Part shown: positions 20,110 to 30,675 of the stretch, piece by piece
How the letters are laid out: each line of letters starts with the position of its first letter
How positions within the stretch are numbered: position 1 is the stretch's first letter
From: Uloborus plumipes
Lineage: Eukaryota; Arthropoda; Arachnida; Araneae; Uloboridae
NCBI GenBank assembly: GCA_038373865.1
Contig: JAXGGA010005154.1
Location: forward strand, 1-64,000
Direction: 5' to 3'
Length of the DNA: 64,000 nucleotides
Translations under genes and position numbers: made by a program
Notes under the pieces: model-generated
Told to the model about the DNA's origin: nothing
What the model saw: the letters and a program-made list of their open reading frames with translations, nothing else
The model's database searches: none

Positions 20110-22958
20110 AAACTAGCTGTCGTGGCCGTCACGAAACTTTCTTCTATATCTATCTTATGAATTCCAGTTACAAAATAAAATACGTACTCGCCAGAATAAT
20201 TGGAAACAGCTCCAATTTCCCAATTATCGTAATAACCCTGCAAATGCAGAATCAATGAGCGAAATTGGAAATCATTGCAAAAGCCTTGTTTAGATTAATT
20301 GCAAACATTTTATTTGTTAGTAAAAAGAAATTGGCAACAGTTAAAAATTTCAAATCATTGAAAGTTTTCAGCTGTTTTGATAATTAAATAGCGTGAAAGC
20401 GATTTTTTAATGAATTGATTTTTCGCATTGTTGACTAAGCGCAAAAATCACCCCACCCTCCCCCTGGGCGATTGGCGCCAAAATTTAATCGATGCTTGCT
20501 TTATTATTGGGTTAGTGTTATTCCAAATTTCATTCAAATCTCAGCAATATTTCTCGAGATACAGTAGGTGCAATGACAAAATAAGCACTTTTGATTGCTC
20601 CATACCCCTTTGAGATATTGACACACAAATTGAATCAGCGATTGTGCTCAATAGGGTCTACCTATGGACCAATTTTCGTTTGATTCCGCCTGTTACTTCC
20701 TGAGATATAGCAATCACCCCCGCGCAGAACACGTGCGATTGCTCCACCCCCCTTCGAGATACTGACACACAAATTGAATCAGCACCTGTACTCTATAGGG
20801 TCTACCTATGGACCAATTTTTGTTTGATTCCGCTTGTTACTTCCTGAGATATAGCAATCACCCCCGCGCAGAACACGTGCGATTGCTCCACCCCCCTTCG
20901 AGTTATTGACACGCAAATTAAATCAGCACCTGTACTCGGTAGGGTCTACCTATGGACCAATTTTCGTTTGATTCCGCCGGTTACTTCCTGAGATATAGCA
21001 ATCACCCACGCGCAGAACACGTGCGATTGCTCCACCCCCCTTGGAGGAATTCGCTAAACAAAGTCAGGTGCACCAGTTCACATGGTGGTGCATATGTGAA
21101 AAATTTTTTGTTCGATTTCATGCAGTAGTTTTTGCTCTAGCGCGGCCACAAAAACTGGTCACACACATACAGACTCACACACAGACAGACACACACACAG
21201 ACAGACATTTTCCAAAAATGGTCGAAATGGACTCAGCGCACCTCAAAACGTGCAAATCCGTCAAAATTCGACATTCGAAAATTTTCACGAAACCAATACT
21301 TTCTTCTATATAATAGACTAGCAGTACCCGCACGGCGATGCCCGTGCAAAAAATGTAAAGAAATTCAACTGAATAAATTTAAATTCACTCCACCCTCTTA
21401 AGTAAAATTATTATATTCTTTAATTCAAATGTGCACCACGACCTTTTAAAATATATTGATGACACTTTTAATGCCATTTCAGTTTGTAGTGTTCAATACG
21501 AGGATTATTTTAGTTTTAAAGACTTTTTTCTTCTTTTCGTGTGTGTGTGACGAACTTATTTACTTTTAGCGAAATTTTTACGTTTCAATGGAACTTATGA
21601 CACAACTGTATAGTGCTAAGATTTTCGAAAACTCTTAACGAACACAGCAATTTTGCCCTTGAAATTTAATACAATTCACCGATTTAACCGTAAGTTCAAT
21701 GTAAAATTGCTCGCCAAATCTAAATTTATTAACATAGGGAACCGATTGTATCAGGTTGATCAGCCACAACCATTCTTCCATGATTTTAATGTGAACATTA
21801 AAAGGAAAGAAATATAATGTCTTTCGTACCATCTCTTTGAAGTGATTACAATCTAACAGTGACCCTCAAATAATCAAGATTTCACTGGCCGGGAAGTTTG
21901 GAAAATTTCCCGATTGTTGCCAAAATTTACGACGCCAAATATACGAAAAATAACTGAATAGCGGTGTTACAGAAGATGTCAGAATGGAACTATTATTATT
22001 AAAAATTTAGTGATGGCGGCATTAAATACATGTTTTAAACATGCAATAAAATACGCTTTAGACTGCAAACAACTACTGTTCCTTCCCAGACCGTTTTATT
22101 TTTCTTTGAGTTGGAGAAAGTAGTGTTTCACTGGCTGGGAGGTTTGGTAAATTTCCTGATTGTCGGCAAACTTTACGACGCCAAATGCGAAGAGGAACTG
22201 AATAGACATCCCTAAATTTTTAACAATGATAGTTCCATTGTGACATTTTCGGGAACCCCGAATTTTGAGGAAGTCAACTTAATAAATTTAAATTCACTTT
22301 AACCTCCTCTGAAGAAAAAATATTATATCCTTTAGTTCAAATGCGCTCCACAACCTTTTAAATTCCACTTAAAGTCATGTTAAAGTTTAAATCAATTCGC
22401 CAAATAAATATAAGAGACAGAAAGTTAAGTAAGTAACAGGAGATATTAATTAATCAAATTGAATAAATTTTCAAGGCTTAAATCTATACGCAAATTTAAA
22501 CCACAAAGTAACTTCAGGGACAAAAGAGCAGCTGATCAGGAAAATGGCTCTAGTGTTTCAGTTCTGCGTAGAGTTAGGCCTTGAAAATTGACTAAATTTG
22601 ATTAATTAATATCTGCTGTCCTAATTAACGGACAGAAACGTGCTAAAACTTTTCTTTTTCAGAAAAAAAAACCCCTTTCCAACGATATATAATGTTTTGG
22701 GGTGGGGGAAGGTTTTCCCCCCTCAATTATGGCGGATACACCAAATATGAGACTAATTAATTAATTTAAAAATAACTAATTCGAAATTAAAAATTTGGGC
22801 TTCGAGGTGCACGAGGGCGGGGTACGTTCGAATTTTTGAGCCAAGTTTCAGGTCTGTAGGTGCTGTGGGGGCTTCTGGCCAGCGGTTACAAACGTACAAA
22901 CAAACGACAAACGAACACCGTCATCTTTATATATATAGATATAGAAGAAAGTAAAAAA
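20110..22958 (-). mobile_element. HINE/Helentron-like element, copy 1, interrupted by a Helitron
   Basis: On the minus strand the element starts near 22958 with TTTTTTACTTTCTTCTATAT, is broken at 22940/21317 by a Helitron, and resumes TCTATTATATAGAAGAAAG. It ends at 20110 with GATATAGAAGAAAGTT, a hairpin TCGTG-acggc-CACGA and CAGCTAGTTT. The 5' terminal ACTTTCTTCTATATC recurs inverted near, but not at, the 3' end, giving asymmetric terminal repeats. The interior has a CA/GA microsatellite (about 21160-21205) and 144-bp tandem units ('caatcaccc' at 20711, 20855 and 20999). These traits match Helentron-associated elements (DINE-1 type) rather than coding transposons. The apparent protein MEEFAKQSQVHQFTWW...HTQTDTHTD is a chance frame across the microsatellite. 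Confidence 0.8.
21318..22939 (-). mobile_element. Non-autonomous Helitron, family A, copy 1
   Basis: Read on the minus strand: host A, then TCTATATATATAAAGATGAC at the 5' end (22939). The 3' end at 21318 has a perfect hairpin GCACGG-gcatcg-CCGTGC, seven spacer bases and CTAG, then host T. TC...CTAG, a hairpin shortly before the end and insertion between A and T with no duplication define canonical Helitrons. Removal rejoins the HINE 5' region exactly as in its two uninterrupted copies, which proves both ends. 1622 bp, with no Rep or helicase frame. Confidence 0.9.
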
Positions 22959-23110
22959 CAGGCCCGTAATTTTCAACTTTTCCAGTGGGTAGGAGCTTAG
23001 ACCATATAGAAGAACAGAACTAAATGATCTAAGGGTAGGAGAGACAGGGGGGGGATACAAGGGAGGGGCGAGGCGGGCGATCGCTCCTCCCTTGGAACTC
23101 TTCACGATAA
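22959..23110. mobile_element. Remnant hAT-like mosaic between two HINE copies
   Basis: Starts CAGGCCCGTAATTTTCAACT, a family H3 end. It contains 'gggaggggcgaggcgggcgatcgctcctccc'. On the far side of HINE copy 2, the sequence 24430-24605 carries 'caatcgcccctcccttgacag', 'tagatccgccgtcgag' and an inverted H3 end 'caatgacgggcctg'. So HINE copy 2 landed in an older hAT-type mosaic. No target duplication is readable. Confidence 0.45.
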
Positions 23111-24392
23111 TTTTTACTTTCTTCTATATCTAATATATAGAAGAAAGTATTGGTTTCGTGAAAATTTTCGAATGTCGAATTTTGACGGATTTGCACGTTT
23201 TGAGGTGCGCTGAGTCCATTTCGACCATTTTTGGAAAATGTCTGTCTGTGTGTCTGTGTGTGTGTGTGTGTCTGTGTGTGTGTGTGTGTCTGTGTGTGTG
23301 TGTGTGTCTGTGTGTGTGTGAGTCTGTATGTGTGTGACCAGTTTTTGTGGCCGCGCTAGAGCAAAAACTACTGAATGAAATCGAACAAACATTTTTGCAC
23401 ATATGTACCACCATGTGAACTGGTGCACCTGACTTTGTTTAGCGAATTCCTCCAAGGGGGGTGGAGCAATCGCACGTGTTCTGCGCTGGGGTGATTGCTA
23501 TATCTCAGGAAGTAACCAGCGGAATCAAACGAAAATTGGTCCATAGGTAGACCCTACTGAGTACAGGTGCTGATTCAATTTTTTTGTCAATATCTCGAAG
23601 GGGGGTGGAGCAATCGCACATGTTCTGCGCGGGGGTGATTGCTATATCTCAGGAAGTAATCGGCGGAATTAAACGAAAATTGGTCCATAGGTAGACCCTA
23701 CTGAGTACAGGTGCTGATTCAATTTGTTTGTCAATATCTTGAAATGGGGGCGGAGCAATCGCACGTGTTCTGCGGGGGGGGGGGTGACTGCTATATCTCA
23801 GGAAGTAACCGGCGGAATCAAACGAAAATTGGTCCATAGGTAGACCCTATTGAGTACAGGTGCTGATTCAATTTGTGTGTCAATATCTCAAAGGGGGGTG
23901 GAGCAATCAAAAGTGCTTATTTCGTCATTGCACCTACTGTATCTCGGGAAATATTGCTGCGATTTGAATGAAATTTGGATTAACACTAACCCAATATGGA
24001 AGCAAGCATCGATTAAATTTTGGCACCAATCGCCCCAGGGGGAGGGTGGGGTGATTTTTGCGCTTAGTCAATAATGCGAAAAATGAATTCATTAAAAAAT
24101 CGCTTTCACGCTATTTAATTATCAAAACAGCTGAAAACTTTCAATGATTTTAAATTTTTAACTGTTGCCAATTTCTTTTTACTAACAAATACAATGTTTG
24201 CAATTAATCTAAACAAGGCTTTTGCAATGATTTCCAATTTCGCTCATTGATTCTGCATTTGCAGGGTTAATACGATAATTGGGAAATTGGAGCTGTCTCC
24301 AATTACTCGGGCGAGTACGTATTTTATTTTGTAACCGGAATTCATAAGATAGATATAGAAGAAAGTTTCGTGACGGCCACGACAGCTAGTTT
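23111..24392 (+). mobile_element. HINE/Helentron-like element, copy 2 (uninterrupted)
   Basis: Begins TTTTTACTTTCTTCTATATC and forms at once a terminal hairpin with ATATAGAAGAAAGTA. Then come a (GT)n microsatellite (about 23240-23320), four ~145-bp tandem units (three with 'ggtggagcaatcgcac' near 23461, 23607 and 23753, plus a variant near 23898), and a unique segment. The 3' end is GATATAGAAGAAAGTT, hairpin TCGTG-acggc-CACGA and CAGCTAGTTT at 24392. The 113- and 94-residue minus-strand frames are translations of the microsatellite and its flanks, not genes. Confidence 0.85.
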
Positions 24393-24429
24393 GATATTGA
24401 AGTTAAGAAAATTCAATTTTATACAAGTT

Positions 24430-24605
24430 TTAATGAATTCATCGCAAAAGTGAGTAAGAAAAATCAATCGCCCCTCCCTTGACAGATTTCTAGATCCGCC
24501 GTCGAGGGGGGGGGAGGAGGTTCACGCCCATTTACATGTAGATACATTGATTTCCCATAGTCAGGAGGAGGGTAATTGACCCCCCCCCCCTCAATGACGG
24601 GCCTG
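24430..24605. mobile_element. hAT-type mosaic remnant, right side of HINE copy 2
   Basis: Contains 'gaaaaatcaatcgcccctcccttgacagattt', which mirrors the left part of the element at 29956 ('ttttcaagggaggggcgaatgattttt'). It ends with a family H3 terminus TCAATGACGGGCCTG at 24605. G- and C-runs at about 24504-24517 and 24580-24590. Confidence 0.45.
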
Positions 24606-25520
24606 AGAAATGGTTCGAAACACGAATCCATCTCTTCCTGCTGATTGCACTTCCTGGCGCTTTACCCCCATGCTGCAAAACATTTTTCTGTACGTTCTGC
24701 TCTTCCTATTTTAGATAAAGACCGACTTGAGCAAAGTGGTACAAATATTGATTGGTACATTTCATGTTCGGTGTTTCACAAAGCAATTTAATTGACTAAA
24801 TGTCGATGTGCCGAAAAAAAAAAGTTTAGACACTTTCAAGTTAAACCTTTGGTCACGCGTCAGAATTTTCAAACAAGAAGTTCTTGATCTTAAAGATTCT
24901 TTCAACCAAAAAATGGGACCCTTCGTAAGAATCTCAATCTAAAAAATGGATGATCTGTGAAAGTTGCAGCAACAAAAACTGGCCCTTCGCAGGTAAATGA
25001 CATGTTGCTTAACCGGGCTCCTTTTTCCTGCAAAAATATAAACATTAATTCAATAATTCTACAAAACTTTTTACGAAATTCAATAAACAAAAGATTACAA
25101 ATTTAAAATTCCATCCTCTTTCCGACGTGCTAAGCATTTGATACAGCAAGCAAGTTTTGTTTTTCCATGAAATATTTAATAAATAAGGAAGTTTTTGAAG
25201 TATGGCATTCTTTATTTATAGAGGACTTGATTGTATTTATTATGCTTGAACACTACGTGTTTTCTTAAAAGATTCAATAACCGAGGCTCCACTTTCTGCT
25301 TCTCGGTAAGAAGATCTCCCTTGAAAGATAATGAGGAGAACTTATGTCTTATTTTTTCGCATCCGAAAGACTCTCTTGATAAGTGGGATTATATTACCAT
25401 TACCCCGTCGGGAGAGAGAGTGATTTAATTGCTCTTGTTTGTTTGTTTTGAAAACGGCCTTCTGTGATAAAATATGAGATTTGTCAGGTCGGGGAAAGTT
25501 TCTGCTCGCAATTAATTAAT
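24606..25520. other. Unassigned sequence
   Basis: Two open frames are visible (24902-25090 minus, 62 residues; 25231-25428 plus, 65 residues). The minus one has an acceptor-like 'tttttcctgcag' before GEKGARL in reverse orientation, but neither shows a family. No terminal repeats recognised. Confidence 0.35.
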
Positions 25521-25649
25521 TACAGTGGAACTCTGGTGAATCGACACGCGAATAACTCGACTCCCTCGATAAGTCAACATGTGTGTTTCCAGTTAGCCTA
25601 ATGCTAATTTCAATGGGGGGACATATTTCAAACTTAACACACATTAACA

Positions 25650-25941
25650 TTTCATTTCACACTCCAGGTTCCCCCGTACCTACCACAGCTTCGTGGTTTA
25701 ACCGGGATAGGACCCTGAAGAGCGCTCTGTTTTTAATTTTGAACCAGAACCTAGGGTCGAGCAAACCCTAGGCCCAGCACCCCCAGAGATATCGTTTCAC
25801 TTGGAGGACTTTGTGACCACGACATTTTTAACGCCTCCCAGCCACCATTAATCAAGACGGTTGATCTTTGATCGGCTGGGATCGAACCCGGGTCCCTCCG
25901 GACACGAGTCCGATGCTTTACCGATCGGGCCACCACGGCCC
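25650..25941 (-). mobile_element. tRNA-derived SINE, family S1, with 14-bp target duplication
   Basis: Flanked by perfect AACACACATTAACA (25636-25649 and 25942-25955). The minus-strand head reads GGGCCGTGGTGGCCCGATCG, with an A-box-like TGGCCCGATCGGT and a B-box GGTTCGATCCC, as in a tRNA. A non-tRNA body follows ('ggtggctgggaggcgttaaa', 'cgatatctctgggggtgctg', 'agagcgctcttcagggtcc') and a short A/T-rich tail. About 292 bp. The tRNA-like part lacks a well-formed acceptor stem, so this is a SINE rather than a tRNA gene. The frame MCWAVVARSVKHRTRVRRDPGSIP is the usual chance translation of such a head. Confidence 0.9.
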
Positions 25942-26093
25942 AACACACATTAACAGGAGTCTCTGTAAGAGGACATCCACTTGCTAGTTTAGTTATTCTT
26001 CCACATTAACCATTTCTGAGAGCTCTGCTGTTTATGCGTCACTTAATTCGTTGTTTTCCGGAAAGCTCTTTTGAAAGGTTCCACAAAACCAGA

Positions 26094-26830
26094 AAGCAAC
26101 TTAACTTGACACTAAACGTCACTACGCGCGGAGCCAATAAGAGCTCAGAAGGATTTAACCCTCGTGGGTCCCTCCCATTTCAGCTACACTCAAGACCCTT
26201 GGGGTCATAAACGACCCCAATGCTTCCTTTAATTAATTTATTATGATTATTGAATGTTACATGCATTATTTAAGTTCACACACTTTTTAATGCTAAAAAA
26301 ATATAAATAAAAAGACACAATCAAACTAAAATTTAGTTTAGGCATTAAAAATTAAAATTTTAGAGCAAAACTTACAATAACTGTAGATTTATTTACAACT
26401 ATTACAGACCTGAAAAAACATGATTTTTTGCAAGTGAATTTCAAACACTTATGACATTTTTCGATGCATTTTCTGTCCAGTTCTCTTGGACAAAAGTTGC
26501 AACTTCCTCTTTTTTTGGCATTCTGAGGAAGTGACAACAAGGGTCTTGTGTGCAAAAAATGCAATTCCGGAAAAATAAAACACAATTATAGCATTATTTT
26601 GAATAGAAAATTAGAAGAATAAAAGCCACAAAATGCCATTAAAAACAAATGGTTGATTAACAAGATATATTAAACAGAAATTGCATTGGGGTCACATATG
26701 ACCCCAAGGAACCCACGAGGGTTAAGGATCTCCTCTAATTCGCCAAGTAGGCTGTGACGTTTTATCTAACTCGTTTTTCATTGACTGACGTCACGACGCC
26801 AGTGTCAAGAAACCTTGCAGCGTAGTATAG
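26094..26830 (+). mobile_element. MITE family F, copy 3, split by a TTAA element
   Basis: The left part 'caacttaacttgacactaaa...gagccaataagagctcaga' and right part 'ggatctcctctaattcgccaagtaggctgtgacg...gtcaagaaaccttgcagcg' join into a complete copy when 26159-26721 and one TTAA are removed. Compare the unbroken copy at 62727. Confidence 0.8.
26159..26721. mobile_element. TTAA/CCC element, family T1, copy 2 (piggyBac-like MITE)
   Basis: 563 bp between TTAA (26155-26158) and TTAA (26722-26725), with ends CCCTCGTGGGTCCCTCCC and ...GGAACCCACGAGGG. Near both ends are phrases CTTGGGGTCATAAACGACCC and GGGGTCACATATGACCCC. The second is a near-perfect palindrome lying just inside the terminus. No transposase frame. 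Same family as 8027-8507. Confidence 0.92.
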
Positions 26831-26955
26831 TATTCTGAGGAGACAGCCCCCAAACTTTCTGCTGTTGGTGCACTCCCAAGGCTGGGAAGAAGTTAAAGGA
26901 CATAATTTCGTGGTCCATTGTGGTGTCGAGTTACCGAGGGTCCACTTTAAAGTGC

Positions 26956-27090
26956 AGTGGACGCCGGTTAATTGAATCAGCCGCTAATAAATCGGATCAC
27001 TAAAAACTGAACAATGCTCAGCTTTATTGAATAAGCCGCTTTGTTGAATCAAAGCTGTTTTTAACAGACGTGATTCATCAAAGCGGCGGC
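26956..27090. mobile_element. Pogo-like MITE fragment ('gccgcttt-ttgaatca')
   Basis: 'CAGTGGACGCCGGTTAATTG', 'aataagccgctttgttgaatc' and 'tgattcatcaaagcggcggcc' are inverted, pogo-type phrases. Boundaries and TA sites are not clear. Confidence 0.4.
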
Positions 27091-27765
27091 CTCTGTTCGG
27101 CTTTGTGCCAGTGTGACTGAGAGAAAACTAAGAGTTCTGCGCTCAGAACTTCTTTTTCTTCCCATTCTTTAAAAAATAATATTCACCCACTGGAAATTTG
27201 GCAACTATATCATATGGCTTCACACACTCGCCTAGCTAGCTTTTATCTTTTACCGGGGCATAGAATTTAAATCAATTCCTCATCAGGGTCTGTTCGGCTC
27301 TTGGTGTGAATCAAAAATGAAAATAACTGAATAGATAAAATAAAGAGCAGTTTTCAGGGTCTCATTCAAACGGTTCAACCACTTGTTGTGATAAGTACGG
27401 AGGCCCCAAAAGTTTAACGTGATGTTGATTTCAGACTTTTTAAAATTTCGATTAGACATTGAACAACTTTCAACTGCCTCGTGCATTTTTATGAGTAATC
27501 GTCTTCAGTTGGAATTATTTCCGCTTTCCGTTGTTAAATCTGGCAACTGGAGTATTATTTTAATTAATTTCTAAAGAATTCTTCGGGAAAAAAATAAACC
27601 GATGCAATAGAAACGATTAAAATTGTTTGAAACAAGAAATAATATCTACTTTTGGATTTTTTAAACTCCTACCTCAGAAAAGTTTAAAAAAGAGAGAGAG
27701 AGTTGGGACAAAAATATCAATTTGTATTTGTAGTAGGTGTGCAACAGCCGGGTAGTCGCTGCCAT
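27091..27765. other. Unassigned sequence
   Basis: A short (GA)n run lies at about 27691-27701. A 67-residue minus-strand frame at 27283-27486 has no recognisable feature. Confidence 0.35.
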
Positions 27766-27963
27766 CTATCGCGACACACGCGGAAATATGTTCCACCTTT
27801 CACTTAATGACGTTTCATTATCCAATCCTTTGTCTTCGCCGATTCCGCGTCGCGTGCTTGGATGATGTTCACAAAATATCCTTGTGATTTTTCCTTGATT
27901 GTCGCTGCTAACGAGCTCTGCGCTAACGAATCTTCTTGTATAGCAAAAACTATCCGCCGCCAT
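27766..27963 (-). CDS. Small open frame with good start context, unknown
   Basis: Reads from ATG at 27963 in context 'aaaATGGCGG' for 65 residues, beginning MAADSFCYTRRFVSAELVSS, basic and polar, ending in a stop after PRVSR. It lies in a small CpG-richer patch (CGCGACACACGCGG, GATTCCGCGTCGCG) unlike the flanks. No signal peptide, membrane segment or known motif. It could be a genuine small gene, a first exon, or a decayed insertion. Absence from the other repeats in this window is the only positive sign besides composition. Confidence 0.25.
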   Translation of the reverse strand: MAADSFCYTRRFVSAELVSSDNQGKITRIFCEHHPSTRRGIGEDKGLDNETSLSERWNIFPRVSR

Positions 27964-27969
27964 TTTTAC

Positions 27970-28374
27970 TCAAACGAAAGCGCCGAAAGGCTTGAATGAC
28001 ATGGGTGTCACATCTAAGTCGCCCGCGTGGGTACTTAAAAATTCCAGCATGTTCTGTTTTGTAATTGTTATTCCTTTTCTGTTCTAATTATGGAATTGTT
28101 TTTCTCGACGGCGCAAAAAATGCGTCTGGTATATGGGTCTCCTAAATCGGTCATGCGTTTTAAAAATCCTTGGAACACAGATGGAAAAATTTAGAGCGGT
28201 TATGGAATTGTTATAATATCAACGCATTGCTACGACTTTCAGAAATTGTTGGTTTTACGCCGGGACAAAGGCACACAAGAGAAAAACAAATCTAGTTATG
28301 TTTTTCACAATGACAAATTGCAATAAGTGTGTGCCTTACGCCCGAGAGGACATAACCCGACTTTGCCCCGAGCT
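27970..28374. other. No identifiable feature
   Basis: Unique sequence with no supported frame, terminal repeat or tandem structure. Confidence 0.35.
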
Positions 28375-28445
28375 GTCAAGTCATTTTGGCTTAGTTGATA
28401 GAGTACTCGGTTATCATTTGAAACCCAGCACTTCAACGGATGGTG
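28375..28445 (+). repeat. Degenerate tRNA-like head, possible SINE fragment
   Basis: 'TTTGGCTTAGTTGATAGAGT' looks like a tRNA 5' part with an A-box, and 'actcggttatcattt' like an anticodon arm. The expected B-box (GGTTCGAATCC) is replaced by 'aacccagcacttcaac'. Not a functional tRNA gene. Confidence 0.35.
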
Positions 28446-29955
28446 CCACTGCCGTCAGTGCAATCCTGCGTGGTGGCCGTCAGTGCAATCTTGCACGCCA
28501 TGCAATCCTGTATTTTGGAAGAGCAAGAGCTGGTGGATTGCGAGACGCTGGCAGACTGCCATTTTAAAAGAGGGACTACACGACGTTTGAGGTCCAAAAA
28601 GAAAACATGCAGCAATTTGTCACTGCTGACAACAAGTATTCCAATTGCTGTAAAGCAGAATTGGCAAACAGTTTGACTACAACTGACTGGTCAGTCACAA
28701 AATAATTTCTAGGTCAAGTGCTGCCCAGCTAAAAAATCCTGTTTGTACCATAAAATCTTCAATTTTTAAAGCCTTTTTTCCAAAATGAAGCATCCAGTGT
28801 GCTTTAATTTTCATCTGTTACCGAAAAAATATCTTGACATTTTCAAGACTAGGCATTTCACAACTTCGCACCCCAGCACCCCCCCCCCCATTTACAAATT
28901 TAATTGGTTTCACAGTTTTAAATGCCGCTGCCATAGTCGGCTCGTACGGGGGGGGGGGGCGCAAGCATTATAGTAAGTTGAGTTAATGAAATCTTTTTTT
29001 TTTTTTTCTGAAGAGTCAATTATTGATAACAATTATTGAGAAATATGATTCATCATTTTAAACTTTTGTTTTATTTTTTGGCTAAAAATATTAACATGTT
29101 AACAAATTATACAGCATCTTGTATTTATTCCTCATTTTAGAGCGAACTCGTACAAAATTTAGGATAGATACATTTTGTGGCAACGGCCATTCGAACGTGT
29201 TTTTCCTCTTTGTCTTTCTCCAGAAATTGGAACGATCTGACGGAAAGAAAAGAGAATACCGAGAATTGTTTTAAATGTAAAACTTTTTGGAGCACAATTC
29301 CTTTCTTTTCTTTTGGATCCATTTTCCACAAAAGCTTTGTCAGAAAATCGCCAAAAAGATCTCTCCCTCTAACCCAGATTCGAGCCATTCTCTCAAGCTA
29401 GGCATATGATGCAATATTTTAAACTTGATGATACTCTTGGTTACGTTGCTTGTTTTTCATTCCACGCGTTACAAGATGAAGGGGTTCTGGTTTTCATTTT
29501 GAAGATCAAGTTCAACTTGCTCCAAGCGTCTTGTTCCTGTTTAGCTTTTTCTTGTTTTATTTTGGGAGTTCTGATAATATCTTATGTTGTTTAGCGTCAC
29601 AGTTGTGTTCCGTCTAAGTTGCATGCCGTTTTTTTTTTGCTTCGTTTTGTTCACTTCCTTTTGAATTTAAAAGACATGTACTTGGAAGAACAGTAGAGCT
29701 CAAAAATCTGAATCGTTAAAAAATCGAAACTCGCATTTCGAAGCTTTCTCAGCCTAAAATCAGTAATTTTTTTAAATGAGTTCAAATGTGCCGCAGAAAT
29801 TAGTTCAAGTTTATTTTGATAAATTCGGTGCATTTTTCAGAAGTGCATTCAATTTTCTGTGTTTTCGGTTACTCTTTTAGAGCTCCTTACAGTGAACAAA
29901 CAGAACTATTAATATTTTTCACTTAAATTTTGTCAAAAATGCAATTAAATTTCAA
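28446..29955. other. Unassigned sequence
   Basis: C- and G-runs at about 28881-28890 and 28948-28958. Mirror-image frames at 29137-29401 on both strands show no domain and at least one must be a shadow. Nothing else recognised. Confidence 0.35.
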
Positions 29956-30230
29956 GGACGGATCCAGAAATTTTTCAAGGGAGGGGCGAATGATTTTTAC
30001 GACATATTTGTTACTATCCATAAAAAACTGGTTAGCAAATATTGATCTCAAAGGTTTTGGGTTTCAATTCCGAAACATTTCTGGGGGATAACATCAAACC
30101 TCATTCCCCCAACGTTATTAAAACTCATTCAAAATTATATTTTTTAAACTTCGATATCAAAAAATTACCGGTGGAGAATAGAATTCTTCAAAGGAGGCCC
30201 CATCGCCCTTCCCTATTATCCGTCCCTGTC
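29956..30230. mobile_element. hAT-like element with GGACGGATCCAG end, decayed
   Basis: Left 'CAAGGACGGATCCAGAAATT' and right 'tattatCCGTCCCTG' resemble H2-type hAT ends. 'caagggaggggcgaatgattttt' matches 24440-24490 inverted. No 8-bp duplication is readable. Confidence 0.45.
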
Positions 30231-30595
30231 AAGCATTATAGCGTTGTGTACTGTATTGTATGTTACTTCTTTCGTATTGTATAGCCACTATATTTGATTA
30301 ATTGACATACTATTTTCCCAAACGATATTTTCTTAGTTATTTTCGAAAATCCGAATAATTCGAATATTGGAACTATCAATGGTCCCAATTAGTTCGGATT
30401 TTCAACCACTCAATTAATTTTGAAATTAAAAATAAAAATTGGTTTCATTGTATTGACGGTGGGTTATTGAAGTACAGTACTAAACTGCAACTAACCGTTT
30501 TTTAAGAATTTTTTTAATTGATGATTTTTAGTCCCTTTTCGTTGTCTTTATGACGTGGAAGACCCTGGCAGTTGCGACGTGATAAATCCGCCACT

Positions 30596-30675
30596 GGGTT
30601 ACATGGGACCCTGAAGGCAGCGGATTTTTAATTCAGATCAGGACTTCGAGCTATCCTTGATCCAGCACCTTCGCA
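30596..30675 (-). mobile_element. SINE family S1, truncated copy
   Basis: 'gggttacatgggaccctgaaggcagcgga', 'tttttaattcagatcaggac' and 'ttgatccagcacc' align with 25695-25790 of the full SINE ('aaccgggataggaccctgaagagcgctctg...'). The tRNA head is missing. Confidence 0.55.

Larger units (their letters stand above)
25523..26947. mobile_element. Tigger/pogo-like relic, copy 2, carrying three nested elements
   Basis: Left end TA|CAGTGGAACTCTGGTGAATC. Right end GGTGTCGAGTTACCGAGGGTCCACT (complement AGTGGACCCTCGGTAACTCG). Body phrases match 7024-7885 ('gataagt.aacat', 'aatgctaatttcaatgg', 'aagaggacatccacttgcta', 'aaaggacataatttcgtggtcc'). Inside it sit a SINE (25650-25941) and a MITE F (26094-26830). 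The MITE F is itself split by a TTAA element (26159-26721). Host sequence of the relic is only about 380 bp once these are removed. Confidence 0.75.

Noticed and set aside
23114..23455. Open frames reading MEEFAKQSQVHQFTWW...THTDTHTHTD on three copies (21041, 23114, 37188)
   Set aside because: They are translations of a GT/GTCT microsatellite and its flanks inside HINE elements; they recur only with the element, lack domains and change length with the microsatellite.
22951..24613. A single H3 hAT element spanning HINE copy 2 (CAGGCCCG at 22959, CGGGCCTG at 24605)
   Set aside because: The ends are inverted, but the flanks share no 8-bp duplication and the intervening remnants belong to at least two hAT families, so it is better described as a mosaic.
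25861..25941. tRNA gene on the minus strand
   Set aside because: A- and B-box sequences are present, but the acceptor stem does not pair, it is followed by a SINE body, and the whole is flanked by a 14-bp duplication.
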